From NCBI GenBank assembly GCA_016702705.1, contig JADJDM010000001.1, positions 310,001-374,000 of the forward strand: a DNA stretch of 64,000 bases. Direction: 5' to 3'. This DNA is from Bacteroidota bacterium (GTDB lineage Bacteria; Bacteroidota; Bacteroidia; B-17B0; Aurantibacillaceae). The position numbers and the translations under genes were made by a program. Shown piece by piece: positions 53,226 through 62,128 of the stretch (position 1 is the stretch's first letter; each line of letters starts with the position of its first letter). The notes beneath the pieces were generated by a model that saw nothing but the letters and a program-made list of their open reading frames with translations, did no database searches and was not told the origin of the DNA.

Positions 53226-53786
53226 CTATGTCTTTTCTAATCCAGTTTCAACTTCAATATACGCTTGCTTATCCTTACCAACCCAAACTTTTCGAATTTC
53301 ATCAAACACTAATTTTTCTCCTTGTTCATCTATCCAACCGTGTTGCTTGGCAGGATTGCCATAATACAAGCCGTGTGATTTTAAATCTTTCGTAACTACG
53401 CTTCCAATTCCTGTCATTGCGTATTTACCAATTGTGAGGCCAGCTAATATTGTTGAGTTTGCGCCTAATGAAGCACCTTTGCTAATAATTGTTTTTTCTG
53501 GCTCCTTAAAGTTTTTACTTCTAGGAAAAACATCATTTGTAAAAACTACATTTGGTCCAATAAAAACCTCATCCTGTACTTCAATGCCGTCCCACAAATA
53601 AACACCAGCTTTAACAGTTACATTATCCCCAATAGTTACTTTATTTTCTATAAAACAGTGGGAACAAATATTAGTGTTTTTACCTATTACAGCCTCTTTT
53701 AATACAACAACATATTGCCATATTTTCGAGTTCTCACCAATATTTTCTGAATCAACTTGTGAAAGCGGGTGTTTAAAATAGTCCAT
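53226..53786 (-). CDS. Hexapeptide-repeat sugar N-acetyltransferase (FdtC/WbpD-like)
   Basis: A 186-residue left-handed beta-helix acyltransferase. It begins HPLSQVDSENIGENSKIWQYVVV and has many hexads such as VIGKNTNICSHCFIENKVTIGDNVT, the FTNDVFPRSKNF loop, and the C-terminal GNPAKQHGWIDEQGEKL typical of WbpD/WlbB/FdtC enzymes that acetylate the amine of amino sugars on nucleotide carriers. Its 1-bp overlap with the FdtA-like gene (TAATG) makes one operon. Together they point to dTDP-3-amino-3,6-dideoxyhexose synthesis (Fuc3NAc or Qui3NAc), but the aminotransferase partner (FdtB) is not in the window. Confidence 0.85.
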   Translation of the reverse strand: MDYFKHPLSQVDSENIGENSKIWQYVVVLKEAVIGKNTNICSHCFIENKVTIGDNVTVKAGVYLWDGIEVQDEVFIGPNVVFTNDVFPRSKNFKEPEKTIISKGASLGANSTILAGLTIGKYAMTGIGSVVTKDLKSHGLYYGNPAKQHGWIDEQGEKLVFDEIRKVWVGKDKQAYIEVETGLEKT

Positions 53787-54190
53787 TACTTTATCACTAT
53801 TTTTTTAAAGTCTGCATAATCTCTTATGTATTCGCTCTCATCATAAAGTGTAGAAGCAAGAACTAATTGAACTGCAATATGGCTATATTGCATAGTATGC
53901 CAACAATATTTAGGAAGATACAATCCTTGATTTGGCGACTCAAGCGAAAAAACATTTAATTGTCCATCAGGCATTTCTGTGTTTACAACAATTCTACCTA
54001 ATGCAGCGATCAAAACCATTTCAGTATCATGGTGTGCATGCCTACCTCTTACAACATTGTCGGGTGTATGATATGACCAAAACACACGCTTTATATCAAA
54101 AGGTATGTTTTTGTTGTTTTCAGCAACTGAAATATATCCCAAATCGGGTGCACCTAACTTTGGAAATTCTATAATGTGTGGTTGACTCAT
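53786..54190 (-). CDS. FdtA/QdtA-like dTDP-sugar 3,4-ketoisomerase (cupin)
   Basis: A 134-residue cupin enzyme of the WxcM-like/FdtA/QdtA family. The pattern RVFWSYHTPDNVVRGRHAHHDTEMVL, with the paired histidines and the tyrosine of the active site, and YLPKYCWHTMQY are typical. FdtA and QdtA convert dTDP-4-keto-6-deoxyglucose into the 3-keto isomer needed before transamination to 3-amino sugars. The downstream N-acetyltransferase fits the same pathway. Which epimer it makes (Fuc3N or Qui3N) cannot be told by eye. A TATTTTTG -7 box lies 17 nt upstream of the ATG on the minus strand. Confidence 0.88.
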   Translation of the reverse strand: MSQPHIIEFPKLGAPDLGYISVAENNKNIPFDIKRVFWSYHTPDNVVRGRHAHHDTEMVLIAALGRIVVNTEMPDGQLNVFSLESPNQGLYLPKYCWHTMQYSHIAVQLVLASTLYDESEYIRDYADFKKIVIK

Positions 54191-54207
54191 TTGTTTTTTA
54201 TTAGTAT

Positions 54208-54215
54208 CAAAAATA
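54208..54215 (-). promoter_or_regulatory. -7 box TATTTTTG for the fdtA-like operon
   Basis: A perfect TAnnTTTG match on the minus strand, 17 nt before the ATG at 54190. Confidence 0.48.
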
Positions 54216-54264
54216 AGGATTATAATTTAACTCTCTATTACAATTTATTAATCAATTTTTTAAA

Positions 54265-55314
54265 CTATGGCTTCGCCAATTTTTCGATTTGTTGTTTATG
54301 AAACAGTATTCTCTCGCCAACATTTTGATTAGTTACGACAAACCCAAAATCTGGTATAGAATCAATTCTCCTATTATACTGAATAAAATCAGCCATCGCA
54401 TTTCCCACAATGGGTCTGTAATGTGAAGCTTCATAATAAAAATAATTATTGGTAGTTATTTTGTTTATTCCACTAAAATCATAATAATCAGAAATAGTTG
54501 CAAGTTGTTTCATAAAGTCAAAATACAACTCTTGATTATTAGCAAGGTAAGTGGTTTTGTGAGTTGGATTCATTACAAAAATCAAATTTATTTGGTTTTT
54601 GTAACATAGTTGTTTTAAATCTTTTAAATTTTGAATTGCGCCGCTAATGTTGTTTTGATACCCCAAATATGGCCAAGTAAATTTAACGTCGCTAATGTGT
54701 TTTTCCTTATTAGCTTCAATAAAGGCTTCTACAGCTGCGTTTTCCGCACGCCCAGAAACAAACATATTGGTATATATTGGAACAACAGGGTTCTTGTAAT
54801 ATGACTCATAAAATTCTTGACTAGGTATTTGAAAAGCATAATCAATATATGTTTTAAATATATCCAGCGATTCTATTGGGTATGGTCTCCTTAACATGTC
54901 TTTTGTTCTATTTGTATCTGTCATTGTGTAAGAACCATAGTCTAGAAAAACAATTACATTCTTAATTTCATATCCATCCTTAAGTAATAAATTAATATCA
55001 TCCATGTGTTCCTTTGGAACACCTAGCGAATAATACATATTAAAATACTTCCCATTGCTAAATTTTTTTGGGTCAACATTATTTGCTCGTGAGTTCCCAA
55101 AAATAAATGAATTGAAATCTGTTTTATTAGAAAGTAAATACCTCATTTTAATAAAATGATTATTGGGTTCTATTCTCTTTGCACTAAAATTTGAAGTAAA
55201 AATCCCAAAAGGATCTTCGTAGATGTTAAAATAAAAAACAGGCGAATATCCTATAAATACTAGTAATACTACAAGAAAAGTACTTCTAAAAAAAGTATAA
55301 ATAGGCTTCTTCAT
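54265..55314 (-). CDS. Membrane-anchored SGNH-like protein paired with MBOAT
   Basis: A 349-residue protein with a single N-terminal membrane helix (about residues 8-30) and a periplasmic domain. The FIFGNSRANNVD segment near residues 68-80 resembles the nucleophile block (GxS) of SGNH esterases such as AlgX/AlgJ/DltD relatives, and NYFYYEASHYRPIVGNA near residue 295 places an acidic residue and a histidine where the D-x-x-H block would be. Such proteins accept acyl groups from MBOAT proteins and transfer them to polysaccharides. The gene overlaps the upstream MBOAT gene by 1 bp (TAATG). The exact catalytic set is not certain. Confidence 0.65.
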   Translation of the reverse strand: MKKPIYTFFRSTFLVVLLVFIGYSPVFYFNIYEDPFGIFTSNFSAKRIEPNNHFIKMRYLLSNKTDFNSFIFGNSRANNVDPKKFSNGKYFNMYYSLGVPKEHMDDINLLLKDGYEIKNVIVFLDYGSYTMTDTNRTKDMLRRPYPIESLDIFKTYIDYAFQIPSQEFYESYYKNPVVPIYTNMFVSGRAENAAVEAFIEANKEKHISDVKFTWPYLGYQNNISGAIQNLKDLKQLCYKNQINLIFVMNPTHKTTYLANNQELYFDFMKQLATISDYYDFSGINKITTNNYFYYEASHYRPIVGNAMADFIQYNRRIDSIPDFGFVVTNQNVGERILFHKQQIEKLAKP

Positions 55315-56786
55315 TAAAATTGAAAATAAATAAACTGAACATTTTTATTAAACACACCAAAGTACAATATAATTAGTATTAAGGATGCATAACTCCCCCA
55401 GCGCAAAATTGGATTGGCAGTAGAGAGTTTTTGTGTAACATAATACTTTGACTGAAGATACTCCATTAAAAACAAGAAGAAAATAGACGCAAGCGCTACA
55501 CTAAAATTAAACCCATTTGTTCCGAGGTAAACAAAATTTGTTATTGCCTCTTCGTTACCTGCTTTTATAGATGGAATTTGAGTTTTAGGAAACATAATTA
55601 ATTTTCTTAAAATATGTTTTGCGTCATCGTACGTTTTGGCTCTAAAAAATATCCAAGCCACAGTAGATAAGCAAAACACTATTAGTATAGAAAAGAAACT
55701 AGATAATGCAGAAAATAATTTATTAAGTGGCTTTCCTCTTTTAAAACTACCTATTAGCATATAAATTACTAATAAAACTCCATGAATTCCTCCCCAAATA
55801 ATAAAATTCCAACTTGCCCCGTGCCATAAACCACTAATTAAAAAAACTATAAGCAGGTTATAATACTTTCTCCACACTACTACTCTATTTCCACCTAAAG
55901 GAATGTACAAATAATCTTTAAACCAAGAGGACAATGAGATGTGCCAACGTTTCCAAAACTCAGGCATAGTCTTAGAAGCATAAGGACGATCGAAATTTCT
56001 CATCAATTTAAAACCCATCATTTTTGCAGAACCAAGCGCAATATCACTATAGCCCGAAAAATCGCAATAAATTTGAACAGAGAAAAAAATCGAGCTAATT
56101 ATCAAAGGCAAACCTTTATAATTGGTTGGATTATTATAAACAAAATCAACCATTTCAGAAAGCCTATCTGCAACAACAACTTTTTTAAAAAGCCCCCATG
56201 CCATTAATTTTAATCCATCTGCAGCGTTCCTATAATCGAACTTATGTTCCTCCTTAAATTGATGTAATACATTTTGCGGTCGTTCAATTGGGCCTGCAAC
56301 TAGTTGTGGGTAAAACATTACATAAAGTGAATAGGTAATAAAATTTCGTTCGCTCTTTTGGTTACCTCTATACACTTCAATTGTGTAACTCATTGCTTGA
56401 AAGGTATGAAATGAGAGCCCTATAGGAAGTAATATACTCAAGTTTGGTATTCCATTTTTTACATCAAAAAGTTGTAGCAAATCTGAGAGATTCGCATTTA
56501 AAAAATTAAAATACTTGAAAAAACAGAGTATCCCGATATTGGATATTAAACTAAGTACTAGATAAAGTTTTCGCTTTCTCCCAGTCGATTTTTCAATTAA
56601 TATTCCTGCAAAATAATCTATTATAATTGTTCCGAATAGTATTGTAATGTAGATAGGTACAAAATCCATGTAAAAATAGCAACTTGCTATAAGCAACATT
56701 GGTATTCTTAACTTAAATGGCAAGACGAAATACAGCGCCGTAACAACTATAAAAAATAATATAAAATCTACAGAATTAAATAGCAT
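55314..56786 (-). CDS. MBOAT family O-acyltransferase
   Basis: A 490-residue membrane-bound O-acyltransferase with about ten helices. The family regions are visible: LPIGLSFHTFQAMSYTIEVY near residue 125, FWKRWHISLSSWFKDYLYIPLGG near residue 275, and LWHGASWNFIIWGGIHG near residue 325, where the histidine is catalytic. MBOATs of the AlgI/DltB type move acetyl or other acyl groups across the inner membrane to sugars or teichoic acids. The adjacent SGNH-like protein completes the usual two-part system, so acetylation of the surface polysaccharide made nearby is the likely task. Confidence 0.92.
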   Translation of the reverse strand: MLFNSVDFILFFIVVTALYFVLPFKLRIPMLLIASCYFYMDFVPIYITILFGTIIIDYFAGILIEKSTGRKRKLYLVLSLISNIGILCFFKYFNFLNANLSDLLQLFDVKNGIPNLSILLPIGLSFHTFQAMSYTIEVYRGNQKSERNFITYSLYVMFYPQLVAGPIERPQNVLHQFKEEHKFDYRNAADGLKLMAWGLFKKVVVADRLSEMVDFVYNNPTNYKGLPLIISSIFFSVQIYCDFSGYSDIALGSAKMMGFKLMRNFDRPYASKTMPEFWKRWHISLSSWFKDYLYIPLGGNRVVVWRKYYNLLIVFLISGLWHGASWNFIIWGGIHGVLLVIYMLIGSFKRGKPLNKLFSALSSFFSILIVFCLSTVAWIFFRAKTYDDAKHILRKLIMFPKTQIPSIKAGNEEAITNFVYLGTNGFNFSVALASIFFLFLMEYLQSKYYVTQKLSTANPILRWGSYASLILIILYFGVFNKNVQFIYFQF

Positions 56787-56876
56787 ACTGCATTAAGGTA
56801 GTAACGAATATAAAACTTTTAATTTCATTTATTATACTAAATTGTAAAACTAGTTCATCGATTACAAAACTTTTAA

Positions 56877-58367
56877 CTACCTTTTCCTAAACAAATAAAT
56901 TCCTTTATCTTTTGAAACCGTTTCCCACTCTTCACTTGCTAAGTAGAAATTTATTTTTTCGTTCATTTGACTTGCAATTAGAGGATACGGCAATTCACAA
57001 TTTGCAATAAATATATATTCTGCATCGTGCACATCTGGAAATTGATAAATATCTTTTCTGAATGAAAGATGTGGAGCAAAATAGGTAAGTGAACTTAATT
57101 TTGCATCTTGAGGTATCAATTTCATAACCCTTTTTACCTCATCTTTATCAAATTCAGAAGTATAATGTTTTGCCATAAAAAGATCTCCATTCACTCTGTT
57201 ATAGTAAATTGATTCTCTTTTCTCCATTTTAGAGTACGTTGTATACCCAGTTAATATTGCAAACATAATTGCCAAAGGCATTTTTACTTTATCAAACTTA
57301 ATAGTGGTAAGTACATCATAAAAACCAATTATTACTATTGGGGCAAACTCAATGGAATAATGAACATTAATTCCCCACTTACCAAAATCATCCGAAAATA
57401 CCTTTTGTGCAACAATTGGCACTAGCATAAGAATATATGCTGGTTTTCTTAGTAGTAAAACCGCTCCAGAAAAAGCCAAGCATTTATATAACTCCATTTT
57501 TATTCCACGCAGTTCGGGGCCAACTAAATGTGTATAATATATGGCTTTAATTATTTTTAAAGGATGGTGAATAAAATTACTTATCATTTCTCCTAAACTG
57601 TTCCCTAAAATAGAATACTTAAAATGATAATAACCTCCATCGTGCTTTATAGTTCCAATATTTGGCATTATTAATTTTATAACTACCAATGCATAAACAA
57701 TCGAACTTATAGATAAAATGAATGCTAATTTACGTTTTGGTCTATCTTTATAGTTTAACAAGAACAAGCCTAAACAAATAAACGAAAACCATAAAGGCAT
57801 GTTTTCTTTGCCAATAACAATTAATACTGCAAATAAAATTGCCATTTTGTTTTTCCCAGAAATGAAATAATAGAAAAACCAAGGCACCAACATTGCAGAA
57901 ATAACATTGTCGTGATAATCAAAAGATAGAGCCGAGTATATTGAAAAGAAACATAAGTAATGTATCATTGCAATTTCGGGCAAAAACTTTATGTTACTTT
58001 TAAATTGGACTATTTTAAACACACCAAAGGCGCCAAACAGAACTGAAATAATTTGGATATAAATTAATGTCTCGTTGCCAAAAACATAATGTAGTGGAGA
58101 TAGAATTACCGTGTATAATGAAAAGTGGTCAGACAAAAAATTATCGAACATGTAATGTAAATACGGATAGTGATTTTTATGAAAATGTCCGTATTGGTAT
58201 AAACAATTATTATATATACCTAAGTCAAAAGCTGCGGTTCGATAGTTTATATGATTGATGTAGGAAAGAAGTATATAAACAATTGTAAAAAAAAGGAGGA
58301 TATAGAATACCGGTTTAGATAAACTATTCTTTATTGCATCTAAGATGTTTGTCCCTCTTTCTTTCAT
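56877..58367 (-). CDS. DUF2079 integral membrane protein
   Basis: A 496-residue polytopic membrane protein with about ten helices. It begins with a cytoplasmic stretch then FYILLFFTIVYILLS, and has YRTAAFDLGIYNNCLYQYGHFHKN near residue 55 and LSDHFSLYTVILSPLHYVF, the hallmarks of DUF2079. This family is distantly related to GT-C glycosyltransferases of the ArnT/PMT type, with an acidic residue in the first periplasmic loop (FDLGIY). It may transfer a sugar from a polyprenyl phosphate, which could be the product of the broken GT2 gene; that link is inference. Confidence 0.8.
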   Translation of the reverse strand: MKERGTNILDAIKNSLSKPVFYILLFFTIVYILLSYINHINYRTAAFDLGIYNNCLYQYGHFHKNHYPYLHYMFDNFLSDHFSLYTVILSPLHYVFGNETLIYIQIISVLFGAFGVFKIVQFKSNIKFLPEIAMIHYLCFFSIYSALSFDYHDNVISAMLVPWFFYYFISGKNKMAILFAVLIVIGKENMPLWFSFICLGLFLLNYKDRPKRKLAFILSISSIVYALVVIKLIMPNIGTIKHDGGYYHFKYSILGNSLGEMISNFIHHPLKIIKAIYYTHLVGPELRGIKMELYKCLAFSGAVLLLRKPAYILMLVPIVAQKVFSDDFGKWGINVHYSIEFAPIVIIGFYDVLTTIKFDKVKMPLAIMFAILTGYTTYSKMEKRESIYYNRVNGDLFMAKHYTSEFDKDEVKRVMKLIPQDAKLSSLTYFAPHLSFRKDIYQFPDVHDAEYIFIANCELPYPLIASQMNEKINFYLASEEWETVSKDKGIYLFRKR

Positions 58368-58452
58368 GCTTTAATTTGACATTAATTGAATCTCTTGTTT
58401 TAGGATTAATACATTTATAATTATTAAGCCTTTTTTAATCCTGTTTTTGTTA

Positions 58453-59838
58453 TTACACTTGCTCTTGATAATCTTCGTAATCTGTATTTATATCCCAAAG
58501 GTTATGATTTTTACTTTCAGCTATGTTTTCTGCTGCTAATTTCCCCATTAAAATACTATGATCTTGGTTATTGTATTTAAAGGCTCCATATCGTCCAATT
58601 ACTTGCAATTTTTCTATTTCTTTTAAATAATCTACAACACTTGATAAAGTTTCTTTATAGCCTTTTGAATATACTGGGTAGCACCTGTGTATTTTACAAA
58701 CATTCCCATCTGTAATTTCGGCGTTTCCTATTAATCCTGTTTTTCTTAATTCCTCTTTCCCAAGTTCTATTAGCTTCGAATCATCCCAACTCCAAAAATC
58801 ATCTTCATCGTAGCACCAATATTCTAAGGCACAAATTGTACTTTGTTGTTCTCCATATAAATGAGGGCTCCAATTTCTAAAATTAGTTAACCTTCCCATC
58901 ATTAAATCAGCCGAATGTATATAGAGCCAATTATCTGGAAAAAGATTTTTAGCATTTACATTCAAGTATACTATTATAGTATTCCTAAACTTAAGCGCGT
59001 TCGCAGCAGTTTTTACTTTTTCTGGAACTTCCGGTAATCTTGAAACCAATAAACTCAAGGGCATTGAAGAAACTATATAATCGTACTCCTGAATTATTCC
59101 ATCTTCTAATTCAATTGCATATGCGCGTTTATCTTTTGTAAGAACTCTTTTAATTGGCTTGTTAAGAAAAATATTTCCTTCGTGATTTTTCACAAAAGCT
59201 GCCATTCGCTCATATACCATTCCTGTTCCACCATGAGGATAGGCAAACTGATCTACTAAGGTTTTATGGTTTCCTTTGTTTCCAAATACTGCCGTTTTCA
59301 TAGCTTCTCCCAAAGAAAATTTCTTTATTCTTTGAGCTGCAAAATCTGCATCTAATACATTGCACGGAATTCCCCAAAGTTTTTCTGTGTATGTCTTAAA
59401 AAAAACATTGTAAAGTTTTTTTCCAAACCTATTTGTTACCCAACCCTCAAAGGTTGTTTTGTCTTTTGCTGGAGACAGCTTCTCTACACCATAACTTACA
59501 ACACAACTCATTGCATTAAAAACACCCAAATTTTTTAATGCATCAAAAGCTTTAATTGGATAATGAAAAAAACGTTTATTATAATAAATTCGTGTAAGCC
59601 GATCTACCATTTCGTAATCGTTTCCTACTACCTCTAACCATAATTCATTAATTCGGGTATCATTACTAAAAAAACGATGCGGTCCAATATCTACTTTTTG
59701 ACCCCACATACTTAAGGTTTTAGACATTCCACCAACAGCATTTGAGGCTTCGAAAACGTCAACGGTGTGACCCTTTTTTGATAGCTGATAGGCCGCAGTC
59801 ATGCCGGCCGGTCCGGCTCCAATTACAGCTATTTTCAT
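58453..59838 (-). CDS. FAD-dependent oxidoreductase (UDP-galactopyranose mutase/protoporphyrinogen-oxidase-like)
   Basis: A 461-residue flavoprotein. The N-terminal dinucleotide motif IAVIGAGPAGMTAAYQLSKKG is followed by the acidic VFEASNAVGGMSKTL and GPHRFFSND, typical of the amine-oxidase/UGM-like group. The C-terminal part has VIGRYGAFKYNNQDHSILMGKLAAENI, which contacts the flavin. Proteins of this type sit in glycan clusters, where they may convert a nucleotide sugar or an isoprenoid carrier. No known sugar-mutase active-site arginine pair was verified by eye, so the reaction is left open. It lies 9 bp after the lipoprotein gene. Confidence 0.78.
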   Translation of the reverse strand: MKIAVIGAGPAGMTAAYQLSKKGHTVDVFEASNAVGGMSKTLSMWGQKVDIGPHRFFSNDTRINELWLEVVGNDYEMVDRLTRIYYNKRFFHYPIKAFDALKNLGVFNAMSCVVSYGVEKLSPAKDKTTFEGWVTNRFGKKLYNVFFKTYTEKLWGIPCNVLDADFAAQRIKKFSLGEAMKTAVFGNKGNHKTLVDQFAYPHGGTGMVYERMAAFVKNHEGNIFLNKPIKRVLTKDKRAYAIELEDGIIQEYDYIVSSMPLSLLVSRLPEVPEKVKTAANALKFRNTIIVYLNVNAKNLFPDNWLYIHSADLMMGRLTNFRNWSPHLYGEQQSTICALEYWCYDEDDFWSWDDSKLIELGKEELRKTGLIGNAEITDGNVCKIHRCYPVYSKGYKETLSSVVDYLKEIEKLQVIGRYGAFKYNNQDHSILMGKLAAENIAESKNHNLWDINTDYEDYQEQV

Positions 59839-59847
59839 TTTTTTAGA

Positions 59848-60423
59848 TTACTCTTCTAATACTTTTTGCACATTCTTAAATGTAATTTGAAGATCATCTC
59901 CATCAAAAACAATTGATTTATCAGTATTAGCATTATATGCAAACGCTTTTAATATCAAACCTGGCTTGTTAATACTTGCAGCGGGAATTGTAATACTGTC
60001 CACAACATTTGTCCAAGCATTTTCTGCTTTCATTTGCTTTTTTACATCAATTTCTTGCCACAAAGCCACCTTGTCTCCATCATGCAACGCAATAGCAAAT
60101 ACGTATCCTGGGGCTATTTTGTTTGCTCTAAACCAAGCATCAATATTAATTCTTATATCCTTATTAAGCATGGTATCGTTAATAGTAAAGAAAGTACCTA
60201 TACCGTATTGATTTGTACTGTCTGTTCTTGAGAAGTAAGAGCCACCATGCCCATCTCCCTTTATTCTACTGTATTGATCAATCATTGAATCTTCAGCGCT
60301 ATAAACTCTTTTCTCTAATATTGTATACTTTTCTACCTCCATTGGTTCAGAGCAAGAAGTGAAAACTAAGTTACAAGCAAAAACTACCGAGACTAAGCCT
60401 AAAACAAATGATATTTTTTTCAT
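59848..60423 (-). CDS. Hypothetical lipoprotein
   Basis: A 191-residue protein with a lipoprotein signal: KKISFVLGLVSVVFACNLVFTSC, lipobox cysteine near residue 24, followed by SEPMEVEKY. The mature part looks like a beta-sandwich (INIDAWFRANKIAPGYVFAIALHDG and ILKAFAYNANTDKSIVFDGDDLQITF), which recalls carbohydrate-binding or concanavalin-like folds, but no family is recognised. It heads the transcript with the FAD-dependent oxidoreductase (9 bp gap). A role in the surface glycan pathway is inference. Confidence 0.58.
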   Translation of the reverse strand: MKKISFVLGLVSVVFACNLVFTSCSEPMEVEKYTILEKRVYSAEDSMIDQYSRIKGDGHGGSYFSRTDSTNQYGIGTFFTINDTMLNKDIRINIDAWFRANKIAPGYVFAIALHDGDKVALWQEIDVKKQMKAENAWTNVVDSITIPAASINKPGLILKAFAYNANTDKSIVFDGDDLQITFKNVQKVLEE

Positions 60424-60520
60424 GATATAGTTAAATTTTGAGGCGCTAAGATAATAAATAAAATTTTCTTAGCAATAGAATTAATTAATTGAAAAACAAC
60501 ACTTTAACGTGAATAATAAT

Positions 60521-62125
60521 TTATTTATGTTGCCAATCTTCAATAAGATCATTTACAGAAAAGCCGTTTAAACAGTTGCCAACACTTAACATCCCTTTTC
60601 GGGCAGCACAAACACCATAATACATATCGCCAATCCCTGTTTTTTCATGTGCATCCGGGTTAATAGAAACCATCACGTTTTTCTCCATACAATAAGGCAT
60701 CCAACGCCAATCAACATCTAAACGATATGGATGTGCGTTTAGCTCAATAGCAACTCCATTTGCTGCGCAGGCATCAATTACTTTTTTATGATTGATAGGG
60801 TAACCAGGGCGAGCCAATAATAAACGACCTGTTGGGTGGCCCAAAATTTTAGTGTACGGATTTTCGATTGCTTTAATAATTCTATTGGTTGCCTTTTCTT
60901 CATCCATTTTAAACCCTTGGTGAATAGAAGCAACAACAAAATCAAACAATTTTAAAATATCTTCTTCATAATCTAATGAACCATCACCTAAAATATCTGA
61001 TTCTATTCCTTTTAAAATTTTAAAGGGGGCAAATTTTTTATTTAAAGCATCAATCTCAACATGTTGTTGAATTACCTTTTCAGGCTTTAAACCGCCTGCA
61101 TATACAGCAGTTTGCGAGTGATCCGAAATACCAAAATATTCATATCCTAAACGAATACATTCGTTCGCCATTTCTTCAATCGAATTTAAACCATCGCTAT
61201 ACGTTGAGTGATTATGCAAACATCCCTTTAAATCAGTAAACTGAATTAATGTTGGTTCTTTTTTTGCAGCAATTATCTTTTCTTCGAACAAACCTTCTCT
61301 TAACTCCGGTTCAAAATAAGGAATAGCAAGCTCTTCATAAATTGCTCGCTCCGAAGAATAATTTTTACTCGTTAGTTTTTCGAAGCCAATTTTTTTCAAA
61401 TGCTCTTCGGTTGAAGATGTTTTTATTAGTTCGTAATAAAACTCTTCTGGCTTAGATGTATGTATTTTTGTTGTGTACGATTGTTTCGCTGCTAATTCAT
61501 TTGCATCGTTTAAAATCTTTTCTTCAACCAAGATTTCAAATAAATTAATTACATCGCATTTTCTGTGTAGCTCCCCAGTAAAGGAAACTAAAGCATTAGG
61601 ATGTTTTTGTTTTATTGCATCAACTAATTCATTCGCATACGCAAGTGCATAAGCATAATGGTATTTGTGCTTATTTGCAAATCTAAACTCAACTCCCTTT
61701 TTTACTTCGGCTTGGGTTTTTTCACCAAAACCCTTTAAAGTAATTAATCGGTTTTCGTTACAAGCATATAATAATTCTCCTAAGGATTCTATTCCTAATT
61801 CTTTCCAAAGCAAAGAAACTTTTTTAGGCCCCAAGCCTTTCACTTTCAACACTTCCATCAATCCTTCTGGAGTTTTTGAAATAAGTGTTGCAAGTTCTTT
61901 TGTAGTTCCTGTTTGTTCTAATTCAATTATTTTACCTGCAACACTTTTTCCAACTCCTTCCATTGCTTCTAATTCCTGCAATGTTTTTCCGCTTAAATCC
62001 GCATTCATTTTTGAAATACGGTACGCTGCTGATGCAAGTGCTTTTACTTTAAATGGATTCTCTCCATGTAACTCCATTAACTTGGCGGTTACTTCCAAAC
62101 AGTCTGAAATTTCTTCGGTAATCAT
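60521..62125 (-). CDS. polX: PolX-like protein: HhH, degenerate polymerase domain, PHP nuclease
   Basis: A 534-residue member of the bacterial PolX group. Helix-hairpin-helix motifs lie in EGVGKSVAGKIIEL, KGLGPKKVSLLW and KGFGEKTQAEV (about residues 50-150). The Pol-beta nucleotidyltransferase part is degenerate: where the family has a D-x-D pair (GDIDIL), this protein reads INLFEIL near residue 196, so polymerase activity is unlikely. The PHP domain (about residues 295-530) keeps its metal sites (HNHSTYSDG, ISDHSQT, ESDILGDG, SIHQGF, ILGHPTGR, NPDAH), which supports a 3'-5' exonuclease or AP-endonuclease role in DNA repair. It is co-transcribed with ispD and the GH3-like gene. Confidence 0.85.
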   Translation of the reverse strand: MITEEISDCLEVTAKLMELHGENPFKVKALASAAYRISKMNADLSGKTLQELEAMEGVGKSVAGKIIELEQTGTTKELATLISKTPEGLMEVLKVKGLGPKKVSLLWKELGIESLGELLYACNENRLITLKGFGEKTQAEVKKGVEFRFANKHKYHYAYALAYANELVDAIKQKHPNALVSFTGELHRKCDVINLFEILVEEKILNDANELAAKQSYTTKIHTSKPEEFYYELIKTSSTEEHLKKIGFEKLTSKNYSSERAIYEELAIPYFEPELREGLFEEKIIAAKKEPTLIQFTDLKGCLHNHSTYSDGLNSIEEMANECIRLGYEYFGISDHSQTAVYAGGLKPEKVIQQHVEIDALNKKFAPFKILKGIESDILGDGSLDYEEDILKLFDFVVASIHQGFKMDEEKATNRIIKAIENPYTKILGHPTGRLLLARPGYPINHKKVIDACAANGVAIELNAHPYRLDVDWRWMPYCMEKNVMVSINPDAHEKTGIGDMYYGVCAARKGMLSVGNCLNGFSVNDLIEDWQHK

Positions 62126-62128
62126 ATT

